From positions 22,258,001-22,322,000 of the forward strand of contig NC_060060.1 of the NCBI RefSeq assembly GCF_020283565.1: a stretch of 64,000 bases of DNA, given 5' to 3'. The notes under the pieces were generated by a model, which had not been told where the DNA came from, ran no database searches, and saw nothing but the letters and a program-made list of their open reading frames with translations. Shown in pieces: positions 11,734 to 23,124 of the stretch. Position numbers and translations under genes: made by a program. This DNA comes from Trifolium pratense (lineage: Eukaryota > Streptophyta > Magnoliopsida > Fabales > Fabaceae). Position 1 is the first letter of the stretch, and each line of letters opens with the position of its first letter.

Positions 11734-13573
11734 GAGTCAGGATCCGTTGACACCAACTAGTTTAACACTAAATGTCACACCTCTCAATAACGTTTTAACC
11801 GATATAAATTTTATAAAATTCATCGTTGGATTGAAAAATTACATCATATATATCATTTCTGTAAAATTTTAGAAAAATTCAAAATCATTTTATGTGCTAT
11901 TAAAACACATAAAGATTAACGGTATTATCCAAAAAAAAAAAAAAAAGATTAACGTTATTTAGAAAACACAAAAACCGTTAATTTTGATGTATCTCAATAA
12001 CATATCAAATGATTTTGGATTTATTTGAAATTTTACATAAATGATTGATGACAGTCAATTATATGATGTTTTTAGTAGCAATTTAGAGTAGTTTTAATAG
12101 CAATTGAATCCCGAAAGCAAACAAATACCTGGAAAAGTGAAGTTACTTGGCCCAGAAGCAAGAAAAGTGGAAAAAGCAGCAAAAAAGGGCAAAAACATAA
12201 TAAACAGCGCAAGCCATCGTACCTATAATGAGATCCAGTGTGGCGCGATGAGAAGGCGATTTAAATTGAAGAAAAAACTGCAACAAATCTTTTCCATCGT
12301 ACCACGATGACTTGTCATCGTGGCACGATGATAACGGCAAAAGAACGCAGAAAATCTTGAGGAAATCTTCCATCGTACCACGATATGATCCATCGTGGCC
12401 ACGATGAGGCGAAAATACATGCCATTGTGGCCACGATATGTGCGATGGACGCGTAGAAAAAGCTCAAACCCAGCTGAAAAACTATAAATAGAGTTTTCCT
12501 CCTTCACTATTAGATATTCCAAAATATTCAGAAATATTCAGAGACATTGAATATTCACTCTAGAGTTAGGAGAACTCTAAGGATGAGGCAAGGAGACCAA
12601 GGAACTCCAAGACCAACAAGGTTCTTTTCTTTCCGTCTTTGTAATTTATTTTTCCTAGGTTAGGTGGAGTCGAGGATCTCCCTTACGAATGCTTGGTTTT
12701 GTATAATTTGGGTATAAATTCAATTGTTTTTGATTGCAAACTCTTTTATTGTCCGGTTTTATATTTATTTTAATACTGATCACATTAGAATAAAATCTAA
12801 GGAGCTAGTGGATATCAGATAGGAAACGAAGCTAGTTATCCTGAACGAAGGACGATATGCTAAGGTCAAGATGAGACCATTAAATTCAGTATCTGAGATT
12901 TTAGTATAGGATTAAAAGCTTAGCCTAAAACAATAATTTCTACCTGAGGCAGAGTTAGGACTAGTTTAGGCACACGTAACAACTTGTGACACATTGAGCC
13001 ACTAAGGTGATGATACCAACGTTTGTAACAAAAAAGTGGAACTTGGGGCAAGGATACTTAAATAGAGTAAGGGTAACCTAAACTAGACTCTGAACAGTTT
13101 GTAATAGAAATAGGGAACGAGTGCTTCCGAACCTACTTTAGAAGACTAATCCTAATAGAGGGAAACAAGGGAAGTAACCACCAAGCAGGAGTAAGGGAGA
13201 GATTCGACCACACTTAACCACTCCGTGTGGTCACACACACAACATTAATTTTTCTGCCATTTACTTTTTGTTCTTTAATTTCCTGTCATTTACTATTACC
13301 CGCAAAGATACCTTTCAATAAAACAAAGCGAAGACCATTATCTATATTCCTAGGCGAGATTAGTAATTTTGGCACAATCTCTGTGGAGAACGATAAACTT
13401 ATCACTTTATTACTTGGTAGCGATTCTGTGCACTTGCAGAACTACCGCCAATGATCTATATGATATAAACTTTCAATCCAACGGTGGATTTTGTAAAATT
13501 TATATCGGTTAAAACGTTATTGAGAGGTGTAACATTTGGTGTCAAACTGATTGGTCTCAACGGATCCTGACTC
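11734..13573. mobile_element. Terminal-inverted-repeat element (about 430 bp) split by a nested solo LTR
   Basis: The ends GAGTCAGGATCCGTTGA (left) and its complement (right, ending 13573) begin long inverted repeats that include ACACCTCTCAATAACG and GTTTTAACCGATATAAA. Without the nested LTR (12046-13450 plus one copy of ATGAT) the element is about 430 bp. A truncated end of the same family lies at 56104-56168. Internal blocks such as CTCAATAACATATCAAATG also occur in the element at 42751-43105 and in the third intron of the gene at 33923. No coding capacity. Confidence 0.8.
12046..13450 (+). mobile_element. Nested solo LTR with CATCGTGG/CCACGATG palindromes
   Basis: Starts TGATGACAGTC and ends ACTACCGCCA. 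It is flanked by an exact 5-bp duplication ATGAT at 12041-12045 and 13451-13455, and removing it restores a continuous terminal-inverted-repeat element. It contains a cluster of short palindromes built on CATCGT and ACGATG (about 12214-12450), a TATA box at about 12483-12490, and near the 3' end a TTTTGGCACAATCTCTG stretch resembling a decayed gypsy GGCGCC primer-binding region. A diverged copy lies inverted at 56470-57137. The superfamily (probably Ty3/gypsy) is inferred. Confidence 0.8.
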
Positions 13574-14344
13574 ATATATAAATCCTAGATTGTGTATTTT
13601 ATTCAAAATAGTTATTATTTTTGCTAATAATCTTTGTGTATATAAACAGTTGATTAAAAAAAATAAAAATAAAGAGTTGATCGATTGCCAGAACTACTGC
13701 TATGCATGATTTTTATCACATTCGATTTTGAGTACGGGTTAAATTGGTTTATATTTGCTCCAATAAATTTCTAATTAATATAAATGAAAAATTCGATAAT
13801 GAACTAGTTTATCCAACTCAAAATTCTCCAATGAGATTTATAATATAAAAAAAAAAAAAACTTATGTTTCAACATCAATTTTTTTCATGGTCAATTATAT
13901 GTTGTCATTTCCAGAGTTATTTTAAAAAATGTGTTAAAGATATTGCTAACCAATATTAAGAAAGAATATACAAAGGTAACTTCAAATGTGATGTACAAAT
14001 AAGTTTTTTTAAATGTATAAACACATATTTAATATCTATATCACATTTAGATAACTTCTATTGTTACTATTATTTTAATAATACCTATTGTTTTAATTTT
14101 AAATTTACTACTTATACAAATAATTTTTTAACGTTATAATGTAAAATAGCGCATAAGACCCGTGCGCTACTTTTATGGGTAAAATGCTCGATTGGTTTGC
14201 CTCAACAAATATACAAAGTGGACCGTTGTTTGACTAACCGTACTAAATAATATAAATAATATAAGTGTTATTTCTAAGGAAAGTAATTTTTAGTTTTTTT
14301 TTTGACACAGGAAAGTAATTTTTAGTTAGAACTATGGATTACCA
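13574..14344. other. AT-rich intergenic sequence
   Basis: No open frame or element was recognised. Short A runs and simple AT-rich DNA. Confidence 0.4.
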
Positions 14345-14528
14345 TCTAGGAAGCACCGACACTTTTCAGATTAGGCGTGTCCGTGTCGGACACGTGTCGG
14401 TGTCTGTGTCCGACACTGACACCGACACTTATGATTATACTAAATTATGTCATTTTTCCAAATTTTTATCAGTGTCGACGTGTCAGTGTCCGTATCGTGT
14501 CCGGTGTCAGTGTGTGCTTCATAGATTA
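14345..14528. repeat. hAT-type MITE with 8-bp target duplication
   Basis: A 184-bp element with inverted ends (TCTAGGAAGCACC against TCTATGAAGCACAC) and inner repeats of GTGTCGG/CCGACAC. It is flanked by an exact 8-bp repeat GATTACCA at 14337-14344 and 14529-14536. An 8-bp duplication points to hAT. The open frame across it is an artefact of the GTGTC repeats. Confidence 0.8.
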
Positions 14529-15121
14529 GATTACCATACATTTAACAGCCTCTCACGCTCCCATTCCTTGTCGCGATTTTTTTTTTGTTCAGAGATTTAT
14601 GTGAATGGAGTAAATGAAGAGCCAAGATTTAATTCACATGCTTATCATTGAATCCAGTGGCTAGGATTGATTAAACATTTATATTTTTGAAAAGAATGTT
14701 AGTATTCAATAAAGATACATAAAATGTCAGGAAAAAGTATTATCCAAACACTTACTTATCCCCTGAATTTTATCTATCTAACAAATTTACCAAATCATTA
14801 GAAAAAAAAAAAAACAAAATTAAAGAAATGACACAAATAAAGTCACGAATAATTTCATTGATGACCATATAAAGCGATCAATAACATTGTAAAAACAAAC
14901 ATAGCTTAAAAAAACAAAGACACAGACACAAACAAAGACTAGCAAAGACACAAACAATGACTTAAAAACACACAACATAAATTTTTCAAAGGAGATATGG
15001 ACTTATTAGACCAAAGACCAGTTATGTCCATATTAAAATCATGAAATGGTAACATTGTGATATACCAAAGCATATGTTGATTATCACTTTGCATACCATA
15101 ATTCATGTTTTCCTCCAAACC

Positions 15122-17482
15122 TTACGCATCAGCAACATGACCCAGATTAGCTATTCCATTGACAGCTTCAATTCCATTCTCAGTCTCCTCTTCAGCTTGA
15201 ATTTTTATCGAAATCAACTTTTGTTCGACTTCATTCAGTCTCTTCTCAATAAACCCCTTCCAATTATTGGCTTCATTAATGTTGAGATCTCTAGTATCAC
15301 ATTCTAGATTCTTATAGGTATCACTAATAAAAATGCCAGATTTCTTCTGGTTTTTCTCAATTTGTTTCATCAATATCTTTTGAGTTTTCTCTAGGGTTTG
15401 ATTCGCGAAACCCTCCGAGTCTAGCATCTTTTTGTTTCTTTCAAGTTCGGGCAAACTCATGAACTTTCCTAACACATTTCTTGTTCTCAGACCAGGTGGC
15501 CAAATATCTGGCTGAGCACTGTTTTCAGGATAGATTATAATGCATGCTTCTACCCCACAAAGAGTGCTGAGTTCATTCACCTTCTTCAGTAAACCTATTG
15601 AAAAACATACATATTTAGATGTTAAAGATATATTTGACACAAATTATTGTAAAAATTGTAAAAAGTGACATTAATCGTCATTTTATAATTGATTATGAGA
15701 ATATTTGAATTTTGTCCTATAAGATTATAAGGTCATACTTTTACCACTGAGACGCAAAATTGGTTTGAAATCCAACATAAGCAACCAGACAAAAATCCGA
15801 TAAATTAACCAAATGTGAAACAAACAAATACACACCACAAACACAATGCAAAACGAACCCAATGCGGGGCATGAAACCACATAGCAAAAAAGGTGGCATA
15901 TAAAAGTCCGCATGAATTAAATCAAAGATGAGCTTGAATAAATTCAAACTCATCTCTTCAGGAACAACAAATGAATTCGACTGCCGTCATGGAAATGAAT
16001 TTACTAATTGATCATAACCAATGTTTTAAAAATTGGACCGAACAGGACGGTTCGACCAGAAACTGGAGCAAGTACCGGTCCGAACAACTTTGCTGAACCG
16101 CTAGTAGTGAAACCGGTAAAAACTGGAAAAACCGGTGTAAACCTCATAAACTGGTGAATCGGTCCTAGTTTTACAACGGCCAGTCCGATCAGTTTTTTTC
16201 CAAGTGACAATTGAATTTTTTTTTTTTTCCAGTTTCCTCTCACCAGAGTTAAAATAAATTATCTTTTTATTTTTGTATTAAAAAAAGTTTCAATTTTAAT
16301 CCCTGAATCCTCTTTGTCTACATGGAATCAACATTTAACTAGCAGAATCAACTCTTGTTAAGCCGTCAGATAACTTTTAAGGATTGGTTTTGATGTTCAT
16401 ATTTATGCGTAAATTGTGTGCTTGAGCTTAATAGTGAAGCAGTTTATATTGGACGAGAATTGAACGAGGATAAGATTGAGAAGAAAAAAATATTACACAA
16501 AAGAACAAAGAAGTTTATATTAAAATAAACTAAAAAAACAAAAAAGAAGAAGAACAACAAAATATGTTTCGGCGGTTGTTGTTGTTGTTGTTGTGATTTT
16601 TTATATTTTTTGAAACAATGTTGTGATGTTTGTTGAATTAAGGTTGAGGGATATATATTGAAAATTTTAAGCTCCAAGCATTGAAAATATTGGGCTCTTA
16701 AAGTATTGAGCCTGAAAATTAGTGCTTAAAACAATAATCTTATTATTATTTTAATATATATCAATGAGGCTTAAAACAATATATTAATCTTCATTTTATT
16801 TTGACTAAATATATTTATTTATTAATTATCTGGTTTAATAACAGTTTAACCAGTTGAACCATGAACCAGAAGGACTCATTGGTTCAACTTCCTGTTTGTT
16901 TTTTAAAACATTGGTCTTAAGCATATCTTTCCAAACAGTTGAAGGAAACAACACAACAACCATTGAAACAACGACGATGAAACCAAACAATAACTTATGA
17001 CAGCAAAACACCCCTAAAGTCGAAACAAAGACGAACAAAAAAAAACAAAAACGATGAGAGAGAAATCAACCAGTCAATCAAAAAGGAAAAAAAAAACAAT
17101 AGTTTTTTTTTACAAAAAAATAATTAGTTTTTTTTTTACAAAAAAATTAATTTAAAAAAAAAACAATAGTTTTTTTTTTTACAGAAAAAAAATAGTTAAA
17201 AACATCAAAATATACAATTATAAAAAATGTATTAATAATTTTAATTTTTTCAAGATGAAATAAAATTAAACAAAATAACTAACATCGAATTACCGATATT
17301 CCTAAACCATTTTCATATTTTGCATAATTTTTAATGGCATAACATATGTTGTAGGTAAGACTAACAGAAACTTTTTTAAAAAATAAAACGGCAAAGCTCG
17401 TACCCTCTTTTCTTCTTTTGTAGCATGCATTCCTCTTTGATCGATTGGTTATATAAGCAAGTTTCAATTTTGTCTTTGCCAT
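15122..17482 (-). CDS. Type I (M-gamma, AGL80-like) MADS-box transcription factor, two exons
   Basis: Nuclear DNA-binding protein; Arabidopsis AGL80 acts in the central cell and endosperm. Exon 1 (17404-17482) encodes MAKTKLKLAYITNRSKR and on to RRKEG. Exon 2 (15122-15594) begins LLKKVNELSTLCGVEA and contains IWPPGLRTRNVLGKF and MSLPELERNKKM, hallmarks of M-gamma proteins. The GT-AG join (phase 1) restores a complete MADS domain (residues 1 to about 58); total 183 residues. The C-terminal half is charged and probably coiled-coil. An in-frame upstream ATG at 17536 was rejected because the family starts directly before the basic domain. M-gamma genes are usually intronless, so the 1.8-kb intron in the middle of the DNA-binding domain is unusual. 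It carries a transposon (16018-16914). Whether the intron is spliced in vivo cannot be seen. Confidence 0.85.
16018..16914. mobile_element. Non-autonomous TIR element inside the MADS-box intron
   Basis: The ends CCAATGTTTTAAAA and TTTTAAAACATTGG are inverted. Both flanks carry related CCGGTTC/GAACCGG-type blocks (about 16030-16200 and 16830-16890). The core is AT-rich with a (TTG)n run near 16574-16592. No clear target duplication was found. Confidence 0.6.
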
Positions 17483-20047
17483 TACAATGATGTTGGAAAG
17501 ACAAAATGAAACGAGCAGGAAGAAAATTATTAGCAATATGTTTTGCGATGCTTTTCTTATTATTCTAGGTGTGCTATTTATAACAGAAATTTGATGTAAA
17601 ATTATTTTTCATTTAAAGCAAGAATGATAATTAATTATTATAATATTAATTACATGAATTTTTTATAAATACAAAAGTTAATTTTTTAACTATTATTCAT
17701 ATTCAATGTATCGTTTATTACTATTTCTAATTTATTTCTAAAATAAGATATATTTAACTAATATTTATTTCTTATTTGTTATAATAAGTAATAACCAATT
17801 ATAAGATAAATTTCTCTATAAAAAAAAATTATCAGATAAATTTTAAAGTAATTTTTCACACGATGAATATTATATTATTAAAATTAAATTATAATTATTT
17901 TTTATTCAATTATTAAAATGAAACGGTATTATTATTGGAAATATATTTTAAATACTTTCCAAAAAATTTAAATTACTTTTATATTCATTAAAATTAATTT
18001 ATTATTTTTGGATGAGGTAGAATTAAATTTTTATTCATAAATAGGTATAATTAATATTTTAGTTTTTTTGATAAAGCGAATTAACATTTTAATTGTATTG
18101 TTAACTTTTTGGTTGTAATATTTAATAATAAAATGTTATGACCAGTCAAAATAAATAAAATTAATAAAAAAAAATTAATATAGATTTCATGGTTTTTTTT
18201 ACCAAAAGTTTATATTTCCATATTTTATTTTATTTTTACAAAAAAATATAGATTTCATAGTTAATATTAATTAAATTATTTATAAGGCATAGATAGTCTT
18301 AATATTTTAATTATATGTTTATTAGTAATAACGGTATATATCATTTTTAAGAAGATGGCGTTAACTTTTTTTTGACACAAGATAACTATAACGGCCCAAC
18401 TGTCTAGAATATTTAGTCGAGACATAAATAATTGAATCGATATACATTAAAATTACAGAATAAAATTTTGTTCGAATGATACTTTAAATATTTTTCATTC
18501 AAACAACAGGTTACAATAAGGTATGTACATTAGCTGAGTACAATACAACGGAAGGGAAAAGAATAAAAAGATAGATATCTAAACAAGTAAAATGCAATAC
18601 TGGAAGAAATACCGGAGTCCTATAGACTAGCTAAGGGCTCATTTTGATTTGACTTATTTTCAAGCTTATGAAAATAGATTATGTAGAGAAATAAACTTTA
18701 ATATTGATTCATAAGTTTTCACCAACAAAAATTGTATCTTTATAAGGTGTTTTCTCATAAACTACCTTGAAAAACTTATAATAATACATAAAAATTTATT
18801 TATTTGCATAAGTTGTTTTACCTAAGCATAATAATAAGTCAATCCAAACGGATCCTAAGTCTGGCTCCAGTTTCAGCCTAAGAAGAAATGTTACAATAAA
18901 TATCATATCTTTGACGTCAGTTTAATGAAAATCAATGGTTGAAATTAGAGTAGCACTCAATATTTTGATTTTGAAATCAAATAAAATGCATATCGATGAC
19001 ACAATATTATGTTCTAGAGATTTATTTTTGCCACCATACCGGTTACTCGTACGTCCTATGCATTTTCCGTATTACCATTCTATTAAAGTAGTGGACGTTA
19101 TATGAATGAGTAATTTTTGAATAATTTCACCACTGTCGTCGGCTTAAGTAGCATATCAGTCGGTGGTCAATTCTCCTGCATTGGTCAAAGGCCTGCCAAG
19201 TGCTAATTTTAATGGCCAAAATTGCTATAAATAGATCCCTTCAGAATTTTTTGGTCTCACACCTCTCTTTCTCTTTCTATTCTTCTGTTTCTTTTATTAG
19301 TAATTTTAGTAATGTTAGTTTGTTATTTTTTTTATTTCGTGTGTTAATATTTGGGTACAGTATGATTAGTCGAAAGATTCAATGGTGATTCATTGAAATA
19401 TGGTAGTTGATCCAATGCTTCTAGTACAACTGAAGCCAAAATATATGGAAGTTGTCAAAAAATCATGTATGGTTGTTCTATGTTAAGTGGATAATCGTTG
19501 ACAAGTCGAACCTTCTTTTCCGTTTGTTTGTTAGCGTTAATTTTTTACGTTAATTCGGGGACTAAAAAATCACAAGAGGAGGTTGTTTAGTTTATTTAAT
19601 TAGCGTGTTAAGATATTTAAATTGATGTAATTTTTGTGTCTAATGTTTTAATAAAAGAAAAATATGTGTTAACATTCATTTATCCCTTGCTTGCCTGATT
19701 ATGTGATATTTGAGTTTCTGCAACATACATAATTGCTACTTAAGTAACGGACACCCTAACCAGGACGTCCGTTGCTTAAGTGACGGATGGCCAAACACCC
19801 TCAATTATACACCCATTACTTAAGTAGTGGATGGTTGTGGAGGCAGAACCATAAGCAGGAAAACCTACAAGCAGAACCAGTCATTTTAGGACTTGTTTTG
19901 TGTTTTGGTCGACCATTTTCATCGACATAAATTACGCGTAATAAATCCAAAAAGTGGACAAAAGATATTCGTTACAAAATTCAAAATTATCCAAACTAAA
20001 ATATAAAATTATCCAAACATAACAATAACAAAAACTACTGAGTAACA
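17483..20047. other. AT-rich intergenic region with one MITE and promoter-like and repeat motifs
   Basis: About 17580-18560 is very AT-rich without features. A TATA box (TATAAATAG at 19226-19234) followed by a CT-rich leader looks like an orphan promoter, but no convincing coding exon follows. From about 19732 to 19860 come repeated units around CTTAAGTAACGGA, also seen at 33000-33355. These are probably flanks of the older PMD-type element into which the gypsy palindrome inserted. Confidence 0.4.
18634..18856. repeat. MITE with TIR AGGGCTCATTTTGATTTGACT
   Basis: The left end AGGGCTCATTTTG...GACTTA and right end AAGTCAATCCAAACGGATCCT are inverted matches around about 220 bp of AT-rich DNA. 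The target duplication is not clear. Confidence 0.65.
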
Positions 20048-20735
20048 TGTTGTTATCTCATATTTTAGTCGAGCTAAAATATGCATTAAATCTCTTGTTT
20101 AAACTAGTGTTGACTACATTCAAAGATACCTTGAATTTGACATTCATAAAGTAAGACATGAATGTCTTCAAAAACAAGAGAGATTGTATTTAAATCCTCT
20201 TAATTATGAAGGTTAGGGTAATATGTTTAAGAATAAGAGAGTTATAATGGAAAGTATTCGAAAGTATGAATTTTGTATCGTACTTTAAGTCCAAAAAGGT
20301 AAAAGATGAAGAAATAACTTAGTTTCTTTACTATGTGATATAGTTATGCCTTTCGAGCATTCTTCTTTTCGATCATGTCTATTAGATCGAAATATTAATG
20401 ATTATGGACTTAGAATATTTTCTTACTTCAAAGTGTAGTTCGATTTCGACAGTTGCAGTGTTTCAAGTAACGTTTCATTTCAAACGAAAGAAGACATGTG
20501 GCAGAAGATTAGTATTAGAACGTTAGGCAACAATTATCTATTTGTAACTATAAATACTAGTTTCTTAGTCGAAATCTGAGTCACAATTCGCATACAAAAA
20601 TTCTCACAAACTCAAAGTACCCATGCTAAAGCGAGAAACGAGTGCAAAGAGAAACATGTATGAATCTGTGAACCATTCCTTTTACTTGTAATCATTTACA
20701 ATTCAATGCAAAGTTAATTTCTGCAAAGTCTTTAA
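20048..20735 (+). repeat. Truncated 5' LTR of the left gypsy arm
   Basis: Begins TGTTGTTATC and matches the right-arm LTR (27750-29342, minus hAT insert) up to about 20730, where it jumps directly to sequence found downstream of gag in the right arm. A TATA-like ACTATAAATACTAG lies at about 20548. Confidence 0.75.
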
Positions 20736-23124
20736 TTGAATTTTTTGCAAAGGTGCAAGCTTAGTAAAACTGAAGTCATGCTCTGCCCTCGTTGTAGTGA
20801 AGTGTTCGACAAAAAGGCTACTGATGGCCTTAAGAAGTACATACCTTTTGCAAAAAATAAAGGAAATTGGCCAAATTCGAGGGTAATGGCAAGGCAGAAT
20901 ATGGCACATACCATACCTATCCATCAAAGGTTAGGATATCCAACCACTTTTGTTCCACCTAACAAAACACCGGTGAACAAGTGGTTTCATGGCCATTCAA
21001 CAACCCCTATCAGGAATTCTGTTGAAAGAGGTAGTTCAAGTAACAGCAAATCAAACCAGTCAGTGGATTTGAAGAAGTACGCTTATAAGAATAACTAAAT
21101 GGGAAAAAAACCCCATGATGTGTACTCAGTGGCACAGACACCAGCGTCAAAAGAAGTTTGCACTTCAGAATGTGCAAAGTGCTACAGAAAATAAAGGAAG
21201 GCAGATTATCGAAACGGACAAAGAGCCAGTTAAAGAAAGGTTATCTCAACCAGTGTCAATCAAAGAAATCGAAGACAAGGTTGAAGATGAAAATATGGAA
21301 GATGATGATCTTTTAGAATCAGACCCTGACTTCGATGTGTTAGTCAATGTCGTCTCTATCTTACCTACTGAATATGATGTTCGGTCAGAGGTTACAGATG
21401 GGGAAGACGAATTTGGTAGTGATGAATTGGCTCTTCACAAGCCAATGTGCTACTACGTGATGAATAATGGATGTATGGAGGAGCAAATGGCTACCTTCGA
21501 GAGGCCCACTGAAGGGATGAAAAATCATCTCAAGCCACTCTTCATTCAAGCCAAGGTTAACAATGTTGGAGTTAACAAGGTTTTAATAGATGGAGGGGCT
21601 GCAGTGAATTTGATACCAGAGTTTATGATAACTAAAATTGGCAAGTTTTCAACTGATTTGCATCCTCACAATATTGTGCTGTCGAATTATGAGGGTGAAA
21701 ATGAATTTTCACTAGGGGCAATTCAGGTGGATGTGGTTGTTGGTAGTACTATGAGGCCAACTTTATTCTTGGTGGTGGCATCGAAAGCTAACTATAATCT
21801 GCTCCTAGGTAGAGAATGGATCCATGGCGTGGGGGCAGTGCCTTCAACACTTCACCAAAGGGTAAGCATATGGAGAGATGGAGTTGTGGAGAACATTGAG
21901 GCTGATCAAAGTTACTTCAGAGCCGAGACTCACCACATCACCAAACATTCTTTCGATAAGAAATTGGCAAACATTTCGCCATGTACAGAGCAGGGATTTG
22001 CCTATGCCCCTGCAAACAATGTCTATCCCTCTGTGAAACTAGACCCAACCCATGGATTTATATGGGAAGGGAAGAGGTAGATGTTGTTCCTTATGAAGAG
22101 GAAGGCAAAATCCGCCCAACTAGGTGGAACATTGATGAGAACTACTATGACTGAGCCCCAAGCATGGGCAAAGATTTCGGCATACATGGCCGAAAACAAG
22201 ATCAATATGGCTTTAGAAGCCAATATGTTGCAAGAAAAGGCGGATGTTGAAGCCAATAGTCTCGAAGATGGCAAAACTTTGCCACCAACGCAAAAATTGG
22301 AATGCATTTATGACGAAGAGCCTCTAGGATTTGAAAAAGATCCCTTAAGTTCCAATCAGAAAATGCAAGCCCAAGATCCTTTGGAAGAAGTTGACATTGG
22401 AGATGGCTAAATAAAAAGGTCAACGTATATAATTGCCAACATTCCAAAGGATTTGAGAATAAAACTGATCAAACTCCTCAAAGAGTTTAAAGATTGCTTT
22501 TCTTGGGATTATAATGAAATGTCATGTTTAAGTAGAAAATTGGTGGAACATAGACTACCAAATCGACCAGATAAAAAACCAGTAAAGAAATTGCCAAGAA
22601 GGTTTGCACCTGACATCATGTCCAAAATCAAAGGAGAAATCGAAAGGCTGCTGAGGAGCAAATTCATCAGAACTGCCAGGTATGTCGAATGGTTAGCAAA
22701 TATAGTTCCTGTTATTAAGAAAAATGGATCTCTTAGAATATGCATAGATTTTAGGGATTTAAATAATGTTACAACTAAAGATGAATATTCAATGCCTGTG
22801 GCAAAAATGTTAATAGATTCAGCAATAGGTTTTGAATATTTAAGCATGTTAGATGGTTATTCTGGTTATAATAAGATCTTCATTGCTGAAGAAGATGTGG
22901 CTAAAACTTTTTTTCGATGCTCAGGAGCCTTAGGCACCTATGAATGGGTAGTGATGCCTTTTAGTTTAAAAAATGCTGGGGCCACACATCAAAGAGCAAT
23001 GAATTCGATTTTTCATGATTTTATAGACACATTTATGCAAGTCTATATTAATGATATTATTGTTAAATCCTCATCACAAGATGATCATTTGGTTTGTGTG
23101 CATGATCTTCCATCGTTCGAATGA
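20736..23124 (+). pseudogene. Ty3/gypsy gag-end, protease and reverse-transcriptase remnant (left arm)
   Basis: Three broken frames. 20736-21098 encodes the cysteine-containing linker (CPRCSEVFDKKATDG) and ends at a stop at 21096-21098. 21115-22080 encodes the aspartic protease region (LIDGGAAVNLIP active-site motif and NYNLLLGREWIHG) and ends by frameshift. 22453-23124 encodes the N-terminal half of reverse transcriptase (LRICIDFRDLNN, DGYSGYN, VVMPF), with YINDI where the catalytic motif should be Y(V/I)DD, so an active-site aspartate is lost. RNase H and integrase are missing. Non-functional; the LIDGG-type protease suggests a Tat/Ogre-side gypsy lineage (inference). Confidence 0.85.

Noticed and set aside
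14334..14651. Open frame of 105 codons
   Set aside because: Made of GTGTC/GACAC repeats of the hAT MITE; no protein-like pattern.
19200..19388. Hydrophobic 62-codon frame after a TATA box
   Set aside because: No cysteine pattern, no splice partner and no recognisable family; kept only as a promoter-like site.
22509..22847. Minus-strand open frame, with a mirror frame at 23384-23668
   Set aside because: Antisense shadow of the reverse-transcriptase coding sequence; both arms show it because they are inverted copies.
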